The notes below the pieces were generated by a model that was not told the DNA's origin, ran no database searches, and worked only from the letters and a program-made list of their open reading frames with translations. The translations under genes and the position numbers were made by a program. DNA of 64,000 nt from Xanthomonas translucens pv. cerealis (GTDB taxonomy: Bacteria > Pseudomonadota > Gammaproteobacteria > Xanthomonadales > Xanthomonadaceae): NCBI RefSeq assembly GCF_006838285.1, contig NZ_CP038228.1, positions 3,224,001-3,288,000 of the forward strand, in the 5' to 3' direction. Of the stretch, positions 8,598 to 16,745 are shown in pieces; the first letter of the stretch is position 1; each line of letters begins with the position of its first letter.

Positions 8598-9785
8598 TCA
8601 GCTCCGCAGCGCGCGATCGAGGTCGGCTTGCAAATCCCCCACATCCTCGACCCCCACGCTCAAACGCACCAGCGCATCGCTGATGCCGAGCTGGGCGCGC
8701 CGCTCCAAGGGCACCGAGGCGTGGGTCATGACCGCGGGATGGTTGACCAGGCTTTCCACGCCACCCAGCGATTCGGCCAGGGTGAACAGGTCGGTGCGTT
8801 CGCAGAAGCGCTTGGCCGCGTCCAAACCGCCCTTGAGCACGATCGAGACGATGCCGCCGAAGCCGGACATCTGCCGTTGCGCCAGGGCGTGCTGCGGATG
8901 CGAGGCCAGGCCGGGATAGATCACCTTGTCGAGCGCCGGATGGGTCTGCAGCCACTGCGCCAGCTGCAGCGCGTTGTCGCAATGCGCGCGCATGCGCAGC
9001 GGCAGGGTCTTGAGCCCGCGCAGCGCCAGGAAGCTGTCGAACGGGCCCTGCACGCCACCCACCGAGTTCTGCAGGAACGCCAGTTGTTCGGCCAGTTCGG
9101 CGTTGGCGCCGACCACGGCGATGCCGCCGACCATGTCGGAGTGGCCGTTGAGATACTTGGTGGCCGAATGCACCACGATGTCCGCACCCAGCTCCAGCGG
9201 GCGCTGCAGCATCGGCGAGGCGAAGGTGTTGTCCACCACCACCAGCAGGCCGTGCTTGTGCGCGATCGCGGCGATCGCGGCGATGTCGACGATCTTCAGC
9301 ATCGGGTTGGTGGGCGTCTCGATCCACACCATCCTGGTCTTGGGTCCGATCGCCGCGGCGAACGCGGCCGGATCGGTCAGGTCGACGAAGCTGAACTCCA
9401 ATGCGGCGGTGCGCTTGCGTACGCGCTCGAACAGACGATAGCTGCCGCCGTACAGGTCGTCCATCGCCACCACGTGGCTACCGCTGTCCAGCAGCTCCAT
9501 CACCGTGGAGGTGGCGGCCATGCCCGAGGCGAAGGCGAAACCGCGGGTGCCGCCTTCCAGCACGGCGACGCAGCGCTCGTAAGCGAAGCGGGTCGGATTG
9601 TGGGTGCGCGAGTACTCGAAGCCCTGGTGTTCGCCAGGGCTGGACTGGGCGTAAGTAGAGGTCGCATAGATCGGCGGCATCACCGCGCCCGTGGACGGGT
9701 CCGGATGCTGGCCGCCATGGATCGCCAGGGTCGCCAGCGACAGCGCGGGGCCGTCGCCATTGGGGTTGGACGTGTGGTCCGTCAT
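8598..9785 (-). CDS. metB: Cystathionine gamma-synthase/gamma-lyase family PLP enzyme
   Basis: 395-residue Cys/Met-metabolism PLP enzyme. Visible family motifs are YSRTHNPTR, FASGMAATST, the PLP-stacking YGGSYRLFERV, ETPTNPMLKIVDI, and SATKYLNGHSDMVGG with the Schiff-base lysine. It either makes cystathionine from an acylated homoserine and cysteine or cleaves cystathionine to cysteine; the adjacent cystathionine beta-synthase favours the lyase direction, but sequence alone does not decide. The symbol follows the name used for this LPS-border gene in Xanthomonas. The ATG at 9785 is chosen over an upstream GTG at 9857, because homologues begin just before the conserved LATLAIHGGQ block. Wzm starts one base beyond its stop. 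Confidence 0.92.
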   Translation of the reverse strand: MTDHTSNPNGDGPALSLATLAIHGGQHPDPSTGAVMPPIYATSTYAQSSPGEHQGFEYSRTHNPTRFAYERCVAVLEGGTRGFAFASGMAATSTVMELLDSGSHVVAMDDLYGGSYRLFERVRKRTAALEFSFVDLTDPAAFAAAIGPKTRMVWIETPTNPMLKIVDIAAIAAIAHKHGLLVVVDNTFASPMLQRPLELGADIVVHSATKYLNGHSDMVGGIAVVGANAELAEQLAFLQNSVGGVQGPFDSFLALRGLKTLPLRMRAHCDNALQLAQWLQTHPALDKVIYPGLASHPQHALAQRQMSGFGGIVSIVLKGGLDAAKRFCERTDLFTLAESLGGVESLVNHPAVMTHASVPLERRAQLGISDALVRLSVGVEDVGDLQADLDRALRS

Positions 9786-9867
9786 GAGGGGGTTCCCAGA
9801 GGAGGGGCGTGATTCTAGCAGCGCGGTCTGAACGGCCCCATGTACTGGGGCCGTCACGAGGCGACCG

Positions 9868-11238
9868 TCACTGCACGCGGCGGCGCAGGTAGTTGAGCAG
9901 GTCGATGCGGGTGATCAGGCCGAGGAAGGCGCCGTCGTTCATGACGATGGCGACCTGACCGCGGTCGAACACCGGCAGCAGCGCTTCGATCGGCGATTTC
10001 ACGTCGAGCCGGTCGAGCTTGCTGACCATGGCCGTGGACACCGGGTCGCGAAACCGCGCCTCGTCGCCATAAACGTGCAACAAGACATCGCTTTCGTCGA
10101 CGATGCCGACCAGTTGGTCGCCGTCCATCACCGGCAGCTGCGACACGTCGTACAGCTTCATGCGCTGATAGGCGGTGGTCAGCAGGTCGTTGGGGCCAAC
10201 AACCACGGTATCGCGCTGGCTGTATGGGCGCAGGATCAGGTCGCGCAGGTCGCCGTACTGCGGGCGCTCCAGGAAGCCGTTATCCAGCATCCAGTAGTCG
10301 TTGTACATCTTCGACAGATACTTGTTGCCGGTGTCGCAGACGAACACCAGCACCCGCTTGGGTTCGGTCTGCACGCGGCAGTACTTGAGCGCCGCGGCCA
10401 GCAGGGTGCCGGTCGAGGAGCCGCCGAGGATGCCCTCCTTGGCCAGCAGTTCGCGCGCGGTGTGGAAGCTTTCCGCGTCGCTGATCGAATAGGCTTTCTT
10501 GACCCGCGTGAAATCGGAGATGTCGGGCAGGAAGTCCTCGCCGATGCCCTCCACCAGCCAGCTGCCGGACTTCTCGCTGACCGTGCCGTGCTCGATGTAC
10601 TCGGTCAGGATCGAGCCGACCGGGTCGGCCAGCACCAGTTCGGTATGCGGCGAGGCGGCGGCGAATGCGCGCGACAGCCCGGTCATGGTGCCGGAGCTGC
10701 CGCAGCCGAACACGATCGCGTCCAGCTTGCCGTCCATCTGCCGCAGGATCTCCGGGCCGGTGCCGAACTCGTGCGCGGCCGGGTTGTCGGGGTTGCCGAA
10801 CTGGTTGACGAAGTAGGCCCCAGGCATTTCGGCGGCAAGGCGCGCGGCCAGATCCTGGTAGTACTCGGGATGGCCCTTGGCCACGTCCGAGCGGGTCAGC
10901 ACCACGTCAGCGCCCATCGCCTTGAGGTTGAAGATCTTCTCCCGGCTCATCTTGTCCGGCACCACCAGGATCAGCTTGTAGCCCTTCTGCTGGGCGACCA
11001 GGGCCAGGCCGATGCCGGTGTTGCCGGCGGTGCCCTCGACCAGCACCGCGCCGGGCTTCAACTCGCCGCGGCGCTCGGCCGCCTCGATCATCGACAGGCC
11101 GATGCGGTCCTTGATCGAGCCGCCGGGATTGGCGCTTTCCAGCTTCAGGTACAGCTCGCACACGCCGGTGTCGAGCTTGCTGGCCTTGACGATGGGGGTG
11201 TCGCCGATCAGGTCGAGTACGGAAGAGTGAATGGCCAT
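9868..11238 (-). CDS. cbs: Cystathionine beta-synthase
   Basis: 456-residue cytosolic PLP enzyme joining serine and homocysteine to cystathionine, first step of reverse transsulfuration. The fold-type II core shows NPGGSIKDR with the PLP lysine, EGTAGNTGIGLA and GCGSSGTMTGLSR. Two CBS domains follow (DTVVVGPNDLL...LVGIVDESDVLL and DVKSPIEALL...FLGLITRIDLL). The N-terminal heme segment of animal enzymes is absent. MAIHSSVLDLIG is taken as start because the family begins there; an in-frame ATG five codons earlier (11253) is possible. It sits 82 bp upstream of metB on the same strand, making a cbs-metB unit for cysteine supply from methionine. Confidence 0.93.
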   Translation of the reverse strand: MAIHSSVLDLIGDTPIVKASKLDTGVCELYLKLESANPGGSIKDRIGLSMIEAAERRGELKPGAVLVEGTAGNTGIGLALVAQQKGYKLILVVPDKMSREKIFNLKAMGADVVLTRSDVAKGHPEYYQDLAARLAAEMPGAYFVNQFGNPDNPAAHEFGTGPEILRQMDGKLDAIVFGCGSSGTMTGLSRAFAAASPHTELVLADPVGSILTEYIEHGTVSEKSGSWLVEGIGEDFLPDISDFTRVKKAYSISDAESFHTARELLAKEGILGGSSTGTLLAAALKYCRVQTEPKRVLVFVCDTGNKYLSKMYNDYWMLDNGFLERPQYGDLRDLILRPYSQRDTVVVGPNDLLTTAYQRMKLYDVSQLPVMDGDQLVGIVDESDVLLHVYGDEARFRDPVSTAMVSKLDRLDVKSPIEALLPVFDRGQVAIVMNDGAFLGLITRIDLLNYLRRRVQ

Positions 11239-11327
11239 CGCGTCCGGATGCATCGCGCCGTCATAGCGGCTGGACCGGTGATTATCCGCGGTATGCGCCG
11301 GAATGTCAGACAAAGCGCGGAATCGGC

Positions 11328-11350
11328 AAAAAAAAGCCGCGATCGCGGAT
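11328..11350 (-). terminator. Intrinsic terminator after the YdcH gene
   Basis: The 12-bp self-complementary CCGCGATCGCGG (11337-11348) is followed, reading the minus strand, by eight consecutive T (11328-11335). It lies 89 bp beyond the YdcH stop and upstream of cbs, so it should end the short transcript. Confidence 0.65.
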
Positions 11351-11438
11351 TCGGAGGAGATGACGCGGGCGGTGGCAAGCCGACGAGGAGGCCGGCCACC
11401 GCCCGCGACAATGGAACGCTTGTCGTGGGAGAGAGGAA

Positions 11439-11663
11439 TCAGTGAGGCTTTTGCTGCTCGTCGTAGAGCCGCAACAGCTTTTCCTTGGCCGCGAGCTTTT
11501 CCCGCTTCATCTGCGACAGAGTGAGATCGTCGATCGGCAGCACGCCGAGCTCGGCGTCCATGCACTTCTTGTCCAGGGTCTTGTGGCGTTGGTAGAGCTG
11601 CTTGAACTCCGGATCGGACTTGATCAACGCGTCGATTTCGGTCTGCGGTTGCCCTTCGAACAT
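11439..11663 (-). CDS. YdcH family (DUF465) small coiled-coil protein
   Basis: 74-residue hydrophilic, highly charged protein, predicted to be a helical hairpin. It matches the DUF465/YdcH family in length and in the pattern FKQLYQRHKTLDKKC...LSQMKREKLAAKEKL. The function of the family is not established. The start is fixed by a strong AGGAGG eight bases before the ATG. It appears monocistronic, with a long structured region upstream (11664-11952) and its own terminator downstream. Confidence 0.88.
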   Translation of the reverse strand: MFEGQPQTEIDALIKSDPEFKQLYQRHKTLDKKCMDAELGVLPIDDLTLSQMKREKLAAKEKLLRLYDEQQKPH

Positions 11664-11952
11664 AGGAATAGCCTCCTTCAGCTGGAAACAAGAACGCCCC
11701 GGCCGGAACGGCGCGGGGCGTTGCCTGGGAGCGGAATCGCGCGGGCCGCCAGCCACTCCACCGCAACGCCCGGGCCTGCTGCCCTCGGAACGTCTCGCTG
11801 CGGTGCGTGCCATTGCTTCATCGGCCCGGTGTCTCCGTGGAACCAGGCGACGATGTGTCGCCTGGGAGTTCGACCCTACGCCTCCCCACCGGATCCGGCA
11901 AGAGACGACAGCCGGCTTTTTCGCATTCAGTTGCTTGCCGCTCAGGCCCAGG
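11664..11952 (-). other. Structured gene-free region upstream of YdcH
   Basis: No convincing coding frame. It holds a 9-bp stem AACGCCCCG/CGGGGCGTT (11693-11721) followed on the minus strand by CTTGTTT, resembling a terminator or attenuator just before the YdcH ribosome site. A perfect 9-bp stem with five-base loop, CCAGGCGAC/GTCGCCTGG, lies at 11843-11865. A weak CCGGC/GCCGG stem followed by TTTTT on the plus strand is at 11895-11921. A GTTCGACC motif nearby recalls a tRNA T-loop, but the stems do not pair. Possibly a structured leader or small RNA. Confidence 0.35.
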
Positions 11953-11994
11953 GAAAAACCGGGCTAAACGCGGCCATAGGGCCGCAACGGCCGG
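11953..11994 (-). terminator. Likely terminator of the OmpA/DUF4398 operon
   Basis: On the minus strand GCGGCC-CTAT-GGCCGC (11970-11985) nested inside outer CCGG/CCGG pairs is followed by TTTTT (11953-11957), eight bases past the OmpA-family stop codon. The internal loop is asymmetric, so strength is uncertain. Confidence 0.5.
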
Positions 11995-12001
11995 CGCTCG
12001 C

Positions 12002-12898
12002 TCAGGGGCTGATCACCACCTCGGCGGCACGCGCCTTGGTCGCCGGCGCCTTCTTGCCGACCGCCTGCAACCGGCTGGCCGCGACCCCGCCAGCGACCAG
12101 CGCATCGCGCAACGCGTCGGCACGTTTCTGCGCCACGCCGGCATCGGCGTCGCAGGCCTCGATCCGCACCCGGCTCTTGGCGCCGATCTGCAGGTACTGC
12201 GCCAGCGCCTTGGCCTGGCCGGCGGCATCGGCCGACAGCGCCGCCTTGCCTGCCGCGAAAGCGCCGCCAGCGACGGTGAAGACCTCCCCGCGCGGCTCGA
12301 AACGCGACGCCGGCAGTTTGGCCCCGGCGACCAGTTCGGCCTCCTCGCGGGCCAGCTTGGCCGACTTCTGCTGCGCGGCGCTGAGCTTGGCGGTCTGCTG
12401 CCCGGCCACGTTGGTCAGCGCCTGCTCGGCATCCTGCCGGGCCACCTGCTCGGCCTCGGCGGCCTGGCGCAGGCTCGCGGCCTCTTCGGCCTGGATCTGC
12501 GCCTGCACCCGCAGCCGTTCGGCTTCCTGGCGCGCGCGTGTGGCCTCGCGGCGGCTGGCCTCGACCAGCAAGTCGCTGCGGGTCTTCTCCAACTGCTCGA
12601 CCTGGCGCCGCGCCAGTGCCGCGCGTGCGGCCGTCTCGGCGATCTCGACGCGGCGCTCGGCGAGATAGCGCGCGTCGTCCTGCTCCTTGCGCTTGGCCGC
12701 GGCGAACGCGGCGACCGCCTGCTGCGCTTGCAACCGCTCGTAGGCGGCCACGTCGGCACTCAAAGGATCGGCCTGCAGCGCGACCAGGCGCTGGTTCAGG
12801 ACCGCCAGTTCCGGATCGTCGGCCGCGAACACGGCCAGCGGTGCGACCAGCAACAGCAGCGCGGCCAGGCGGCCGGCCATCCCCAGGCGGCGGCTCAT
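12002..12898 (-). CDS. OmpA-family envelope protein with long coiled coil
   Basis: 298 residues. An N-terminal signal peptide (RLAALLLLVAPLAVFA, cut after AFA) is followed by about 160 residues of Ala/Glu/Arg/Gln-rich coiled coil. The C-terminal OmpA-like domain (about 200-298) shows GAFAAGKAALSADA, the part that normally binds peptidoglycan. It lacks the full TDxxGxxxxNxxLSxxRA motif: here it reads IEACDADAGVAQKRADALRDAL, with Asp and Arg positions partly kept. Likely periplasmic, possibly wall-linked. It overlaps the upstream DUF4398 gene by four bases (ATGA), so the two are translated together. Confidence 0.8.
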   Translation of the reverse strand: MSRRLGMAGRLAALLLLVAPLAVFAADDPELAVLNQRLVALQADPLSADVAAYERLQAQQAVAAFAAAKRKEQDDARYLAERRVEIAETAARAALARRQVEQLEKTRSDLLVEASRREATRARQEAERLRVQAQIQAEEAASLRQAAEAEQVARQDAEQALTNVAGQQTAKLSAAQQKSAKLAREEAELVAGAKLPASRFEPRGEVFTVAGGAFAAGKAALSADAAGQAKALAQYLQIGAKSRVRIEACDADAGVAQKRADALRDALVAGGVAASRLQAVGKKAPATKARAAEVVISP

Positions 12899-13287
12899 GG
12901 ACGGCCCTCCCCGGTGTTCAAGCTGCGTTCCAGCTCGGCCACCTCGGCCTTGCGCTGTTTCAGCTGCCCATTGGCCACCGCCTCCTCGCTGCGCACCCGT
13001 GCCAGGTCGGCGTCGGCGGCCACGCGCAGCGCCAGCTGCGGTGCGGTCTTGCGTTGGCGGCGGTCCAGCGCCGCCTGTTGCGCCTGCTCCAGGCCCTGGC
13101 GGGCAGTGGCGATCAGGTCCGGGGCGTATTGGTCGGCGTCGGCCTGGATCGCGCGCTGCACCGCCTGCTGCGCGCTCTGCAGTTCCGGCGAGGCGACCTG
13201 GGCAAAGGCAGCGGACGTGGCGAACAGCGCCAACGCGCCCGCCATCACATACTGCGGGCAACGGATTTGTGCGAAGCTAGTTTTCAT
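12895..13287 (-). CDS. DUF4398 domain periplasmic/lipoprotein-like protein
   Basis: 130 residues from the ATG at 13287. A signal peptide (VMAGALALFATSAAFAQ) precedes a single helical domain of the DUF4398 type: SPELQSAQQAVQRAIQADAD, then YAPDLIATARQGLEQAQQAA and a Lys/Arg/Glu-rich tail that may extend the coiled coil. No lipobox cysteine is placed after the signal, so it is probably soluble periplasmic rather than a lipoprotein. The stop overlaps the start of the OmpA-like gene. Such pairs are common in gammaproteobacteria; their role in the envelope is not known. Confidence 0.78.
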   Translation of the reverse strand: MKTSFAQIRCPQYVMAGALALFATSAAFAQVASPELQSAQQAVQRAIQADADQYAPDLIATARQGLEQAQQAALDRRQRKTAPQLALRVAADADLARVRSEEAVANGQLKQRKAEVAELERSLNTGEGRP

Positions 13288-13385
13288 CAAGGGGGCCGTA
13301 GGCGGAGACGTCGAGCACGGCCATTGTCGGAAGCCTGTGGCGCGCTTGCAACGGGCTGTCGCGGATTGTTGGGGAACCATTGCGC

Positions 13386-14528
13386 ATGGATATCGGCTAC
13401 TTCCTGAAGCTGATGACCGAAAAGAACGCCTCGGACATGTTCCTGACCACGGGAGCACCGGTCTATATCAAGATCGAAGGCAAGCTGTACCCGCTCGGCG
13501 CCACCGGCCTGCCGCCGGGCATGGTCAAGAAAATCGCCTATTCGCTGATGGACGAGGGCCAGGTGCCGCAGTTCGAGCGCGAGCTGGAACTGAACATGGC
13601 CATCGCGCTGCAGGACGCCGGCCGCTTCCGGGTCAACATGTTCAAGCAGCGCGGCGAGGTCGGCCTGGTGATCCGCGCGATCCGCAGCAAGATCCCCAGC
13701 ATTGAGGAACTGCACCTGCCGCAGGTGCTGAAGGACGTGATCATGACCCCGCGCGGGCTGGTGCTGGTGGTCGGCTCGACCGGCTCGGGCAAGTCCACCT
13801 CGCTGGCGTCGATGATCGACCACCGCAACAGCACCACCACCGGGCACATCCTCACCATCGAGGATCCGATCGAATACCTGCACAAGCACAAGATGTCGAT
13901 CGTCAACCAGCGCGAGGTCGGCCTGGACACCCACACTTTCAACAACGCGCTGAAGAACGCGATGCGCGAGGCGCCGGACGTGATCCTGATCGGCGAGATC
14001 CTGGATGCGACGACGATGGAGGCGGCGATCGCCTTCGCCGAGACCGGGCACCTGTGCCTGGCAACGCTGCATTCCAACAACGCCGACCAGACCATCGAGC
14101 GCATCCTCAACTTCTTCCCGGAAAGCGCGCACAAGAACGTGCTGATGAACCTGGCGCTGAACCTGCGCGCGGTGGTTTCGCAGCGGCTGGTCAAGGACAA
14201 GAACGAGCGCCGCCGCCCGGCCACCGAGGTGCTGCTGAACACGCCAATGATCCGCGACCTGCTGCGCCGCGGCCAGGTCCACGAGATCAAGCAGGCGATG
14301 GAGGACTCGCTGGAGGAAGGCATGGAGACCTTCGACCAGTGCCTGTACCGGATGGTCAAGCAGGGCCAGATCGAGCAGGAGGAAGCACTGCGCGCGGCCG
14401 ACTCGCGCGACGGCCTGGCGCTGAAGTTCCGCCTGTCCGAAGGCGCCAGCGGCGAACACGACCCTTACGCCGACTACGACGCCGGCGGCGGCGCCAGCTC
14501 GCCGCGCATCACCCACGGCTTCGGTTGA
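13386..14528 (+). CDS. pilU: Type IV pilus retraction ATPase PilU
   Basis: 380-residue hexameric ATPase assisting PilT-driven pilus retraction at the inner-membrane base. It contains the PAS-like N-domain, Walker A GSTGSGKST (130-138), an Asp box ending in the catalytic Glu (ILTIEDPIEY), Walker B region DVILIGEILDATTMEAAIAFAETGHL and His box ATLHSNNADQ. The usual GEIRD/GEVRD of the family is GEILD here. The long acidic Gly-rich tail (SGEHDPYADYDAGGG) is typical of PilU rather than PilT. The ATG at 13386 is preferred over TTG at 13380, with GGGGAA upstream. No pilT is adjacent in this window. Confidence 0.9.
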   Translation: MDIGYFLKLMTEKNASDMFLTTGAPVYIKIEGKLYPLGATGLPPGMVKKIAYSLMDEGQVPQFERELELNMAIALQDAGRFRVNMFKQRGEVGLVIRAIRSKIPSIEELHLPQVLKDVIMTPRGLVLVVGSTGSGKSTSLASMIDHRNSTTTGHILTIEDPIEYLHKHKMSIVNQREVGLDTHTFNNALKNAMREAPDVILIGEILDATTMEAAIAFAETGHLCLATLHSNNADQTIERILNFFPESAHKNVLMNLALNLRAVVSQRLVKDKNERRRPATEVLLNTPMIRDLLRRGQVHEIKQAMEDSLEEGMETFDQCLYRMVKQGQIEQEEALRAADSRDGLALKFRLSEGASGEHDPYADYDAGGGASSPRITHGFG

Positions 14529-14547
14529 GACCGCCCCCCCCACCCTG

Positions 14548-14614
14548 TGCAGCGGCTTCAGCCGCAACAGACAGCATCCGGCAAGACCCGGTCGCGGCTG
14601 AAGCCGCTCCTGCA
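14548..14614. repeat. GGCTTCAGCC-type palindromic repeat (copy 1)
   Basis: Arms AGCGGCTTCAGCCGC (from 14551) and GCGGCTGAAGCCGCTCC (to 14610) enclose a short spacer between convergent pilU and maiA. Related copies lie at 41384, 46503, 46617 and 49747. The position fits an extragenic palindrome that may also end transcription from both sides. Confidence 0.8.
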
Positions 14615-14632
14615 AGGTCCAGACGCCAGGCC

Positions 14633-15292
14633 TCAGCCCTGCGCGTCCGGCTGCTGCTCCGGGCGCGCCGCGGCGAACCCCGGCAGCGCCAGGCAGGCCT
14701 GCTCGATCCGCGCGATGGTCGGATACGCCTGCATGTCCACGCCGAAACGGCGCGCATTGAACACCTGCGGCACCAGGCAGCAATCGGCCAGGCCCGGCTG
14801 CTCGCCGTGGCAGTAGCGGCCGGTATCGACCGATTCGGCGAGCAACTGCTCCAGCGCATCGAACCCCAGTACGAGCCAGTGCCGCATCCACTCCTCGCGC
14901 TCGGACTGCGGCACGCTCCACACGTGCTCGAAGAACTGGCCCACGCGCAGGTTGTTGAGCGGATGCATGTCGCAGGCGATCAGCTGCGCGATCCCGCGCA
15001 CGCGGGCGCGGTCGATCGCCGCATCCGGCAGCAACGGCGGCTCCGGCCAGCGTTCGTCCAGGTATTCCAGGATCGCCAGCGACTGGCGGATCGGCTGGCC
15101 GTCGTCGCACAGGGTCGGCACCAGTTCCTGCGGATTGAGCCGCGCGTACTCCGGCGAATGCTGCTGGCCGCCATCGCGCAGCAGGTGCACCGGCAGCGCC
15201 TGGTAGGCCAGCCCCTTCAGATTGAGACCGATGCGCACGCGATAGGCGGCGCTGGAACGCCAGTAGGTGTACAGCTGCAACGCCTCTTGCAC
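14633..15292 (-). CDS. maiA: Maleylacetoacetate isomerase (zeta-class glutathione transferase)
   Basis: Cytosolic glutathione-dependent isomerase turning maleylacetoacetate into fumarylacetoacetate in tyrosine catabolism. Family hallmarks are the SSAAYRVRIGLNLKG active-site loop (SSxxxRVRIAL), NPQELVPTL, RQSLAILEYLDE, and the C-terminal ADCCLVPQVFNARRFGVDM. The GTG at 15292, preceded by GGGGAGAG, gives 219 residues, the normal family length; an ATG at 15334 would add 14 residues that homologues lack. It lies 88 bp downstream of the fumarylacetoacetase gene on the same strand, so the two final steps of the pathway form one unit. Confidence 0.87.
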   Translation of the reverse strand: MQEALQLYTYWRSSAAYRVRIGLNLKGLAYQALPVHLLRDGGQQHSPEYARLNPQELVPTLCDDGQPIRQSLAILEYLDERWPEPPLLPDAAIDRARVRGIAQLIACDMHPLNNLRVGQFFEHVWSVPQSEREEWMRHWLVLGFDALEQLLAESVDTGRYCHGEQPGLADCCLVPQVFNARRFGVDMQAYPTIARIEQACLALPGFAAARPEQQPDAQG

Positions 15293-15380
15293 GCGCTCTC
15301 TCCCCGTTAGGACGCTCAAGATACCGGCGGACACCGTCAGCGCCGCGCCGCCGGTCGCCCGCGCGCCGCCGCTGGCCGGC

Positions 15381-16370
15381 TCAGGGCCGCGCGGCCGGCT
15401 CGATGCGCTGCTCGATCGCGCCGAAGATGCTCACTCCGTCACGGTCCAGCATCTCGATCCGCACTACGTCGCCGAACTTCATGAACGGCGTGCTCGGCTG
15501 GCCGTCGCGCAGCGTTTCGACCACCCGCAGTTCGGCGAAGCAGGACGCCCCGCGCGTAGTGTCCTGATTGGCGATGGTGCCCGAGCCGATCACCGCGCCG
15601 GCCGCCAGCGGCCGCGTCCTGGCCGCGTGCGCGAGCAGCTGCGCGAAATCGAACTGCATGTCCTCGCCGGCCTCCGGCGCGCCGAACCAGGCGCCGTTGA
15701 TGTGGGTCAGCAGCGGCAGGTGCAGCTTGTTGTCGCGCCACGCCTCGCCCAGCTCGTCGGGGGTGACGAATACCGGCGACAGCGCCGAACGCGGCTTGGA
15801 CTGCACGAAGCCGAAGCCCTTGGCCAGTTCGGCCGGGATCAGGTTGCGCAGCGACACGTCGTTGACCAGGCCGACCAATTGGATGTGTGCGGCGGCCTGC
15901 TGCGCATCGACCGCCATCGGCACATCGTCGGTGACCACCACGATCTCCGCCTCCAGGTCGATGCCGTGGTCCTCGCTGACCACCTTGACCGCATCGCGCG
16001 GGCCGTAGAAGCCGGCGCTGACCGCCTGGTACATCAGCGGATCGGTATAGAAGCTCTCCGGCACCTCGGCGCCGCGCGCGCGCCGCACCCGCTCCACGTG
16101 CGGCAAATAAGCGCTACCGTCGAGGAATTCGTAGGCGCGCGGCAACGGCGCGGACAGCGCGGCGATGTCCAGGTCGAACTGGCCGTCGGCGCTGCCGTCG
16201 TTGAGCGATTCGGACAGCGCGTTCAGGCGCGGCGCCAGATTGCTCCAGTCCTCCAGCGCGCGCTGCAGGGTCGCGGCGATGCCGGTGGCGCGCACCGCGC
16301 GGGTCAGGTCGCGGGAAACGACGATCAGGGTGCCGTCGCGACCGCCCTCCTTCAGGGAACCTAGCTTCAT
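15381..16370 (-). CDS. Fumarylacetoacetate hydrolase family protein
   Basis: 329 residues from MKLGSLKEGGRDG. It cleaves fumarylacetoacetate to fumarate and acetoacetate, the last step of tyrosine degradation, as suggested by maiA downstream. Family signs are the metal-binding acidic set around YQAVSAGFYGPRD...EDHGIDLEAEIVVVTDDVP, NDVSLRNLIP, SKPRSALSPVFVTPDELG and the GSGTIANQD loop near the C-terminus. The family also contains other C-C hydrolases, so the substrate rests mostly on the neighbour. The start chosen is the ATG at 16370; the longer frame to 16490 has no conserved sequence. Confidence 0.87.
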   Translation of the reverse strand: MKLGSLKEGGRDGTLIVVSRDLTRAVRATGIAATLQRALEDWSNLAPRLNALSESLNDGSADGQFDLDIAALSAPLPRAYEFLDGSAYLPHVERVRRARGAEVPESFYTDPLMYQAVSAGFYGPRDAVKVVSEDHGIDLEAEIVVVTDDVPMAVDAQQAAAHIQLVGLVNDVSLRNLIPAELAKGFGFVQSKPRSALSPVFVTPDELGEAWRDNKLHLPLLTHINGAWFGAPEAGEDMQFDFAQLLAHAARTRPLAAGAVIGSGTIANQDTTRGASCFAELRVVETLRDGQPSTPFMKFGDVVRIEMLDRDGVSIFGAIEQRIEPAARP

Positions 16371-16474
16371 GTCCGTCCAGTGCTGGGGAGCCGATCGGAG
16401 GATTGTACGGCCAGACCGGATATTGGTTGCAACTGAAACAGAAATGCCGGCTATCGGACGACCGGCACCGCCTT

Positions 16475-16503
16475 TTGTGCAACGCGCCAATTCAGCGTAG
16501 ACT
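16475..16503 (+). promoter_or_regulatory. Sigma-70-type promoter for the DEAD-box helicase
   Basis: TTGTGC (16475-16480), a 17-base spacer and TAGACT (16498-16503) match the housekeeping layout. It lies in the divergent gap with the fumarylacetoacetate hydrolase gene and would give a leader of about 235 bases before the helicase ATG. Confidence 0.5.
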
Positions 16504-16745
16504 GGCTAGGTCTGCATGCGGCCGTCCGTTTCCCTTAGGGATCGCCGGCGAGGTCAGGATCGTTGCGATCCGCTCGCCCGCCCCGCCCGACGCCTTTCGT
16601 GGTGCCGACAAACCCGAGCGCTGTCTGCTCCGGGTTGATCCACCCTCTCGCAGCGCGGTTCACGGGAACGCTCCGAGCCTCACCCAACTTGCGTCTTCAC
16701 GCCGGGCACGTCCTGGCGACGGCGCGTTATCCGGAGCTTTCCTCG
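16504..16745 (+). other. Long 5' leader of the DEAD-box helicase
   Basis: About 240 bases without a supported gene between the putative promoter and the helicase start. It is GC-rich and can fold, with GATCGTTGCGATC (16558-16570) the clearest small palindrome. Long structured leaders are usual for RNA-helicase and cold-shock genes, which makes post-transcriptional control plausible but unproven. Confidence 0.35.

Noticed and set aside
11833..11890. Possible tRNA or tmRNA 3' end (GTTCGACC followed by CGCCTCCCCACC)
   Set aside because: The T-arm and acceptor stem do not pair and no 5' half was found.
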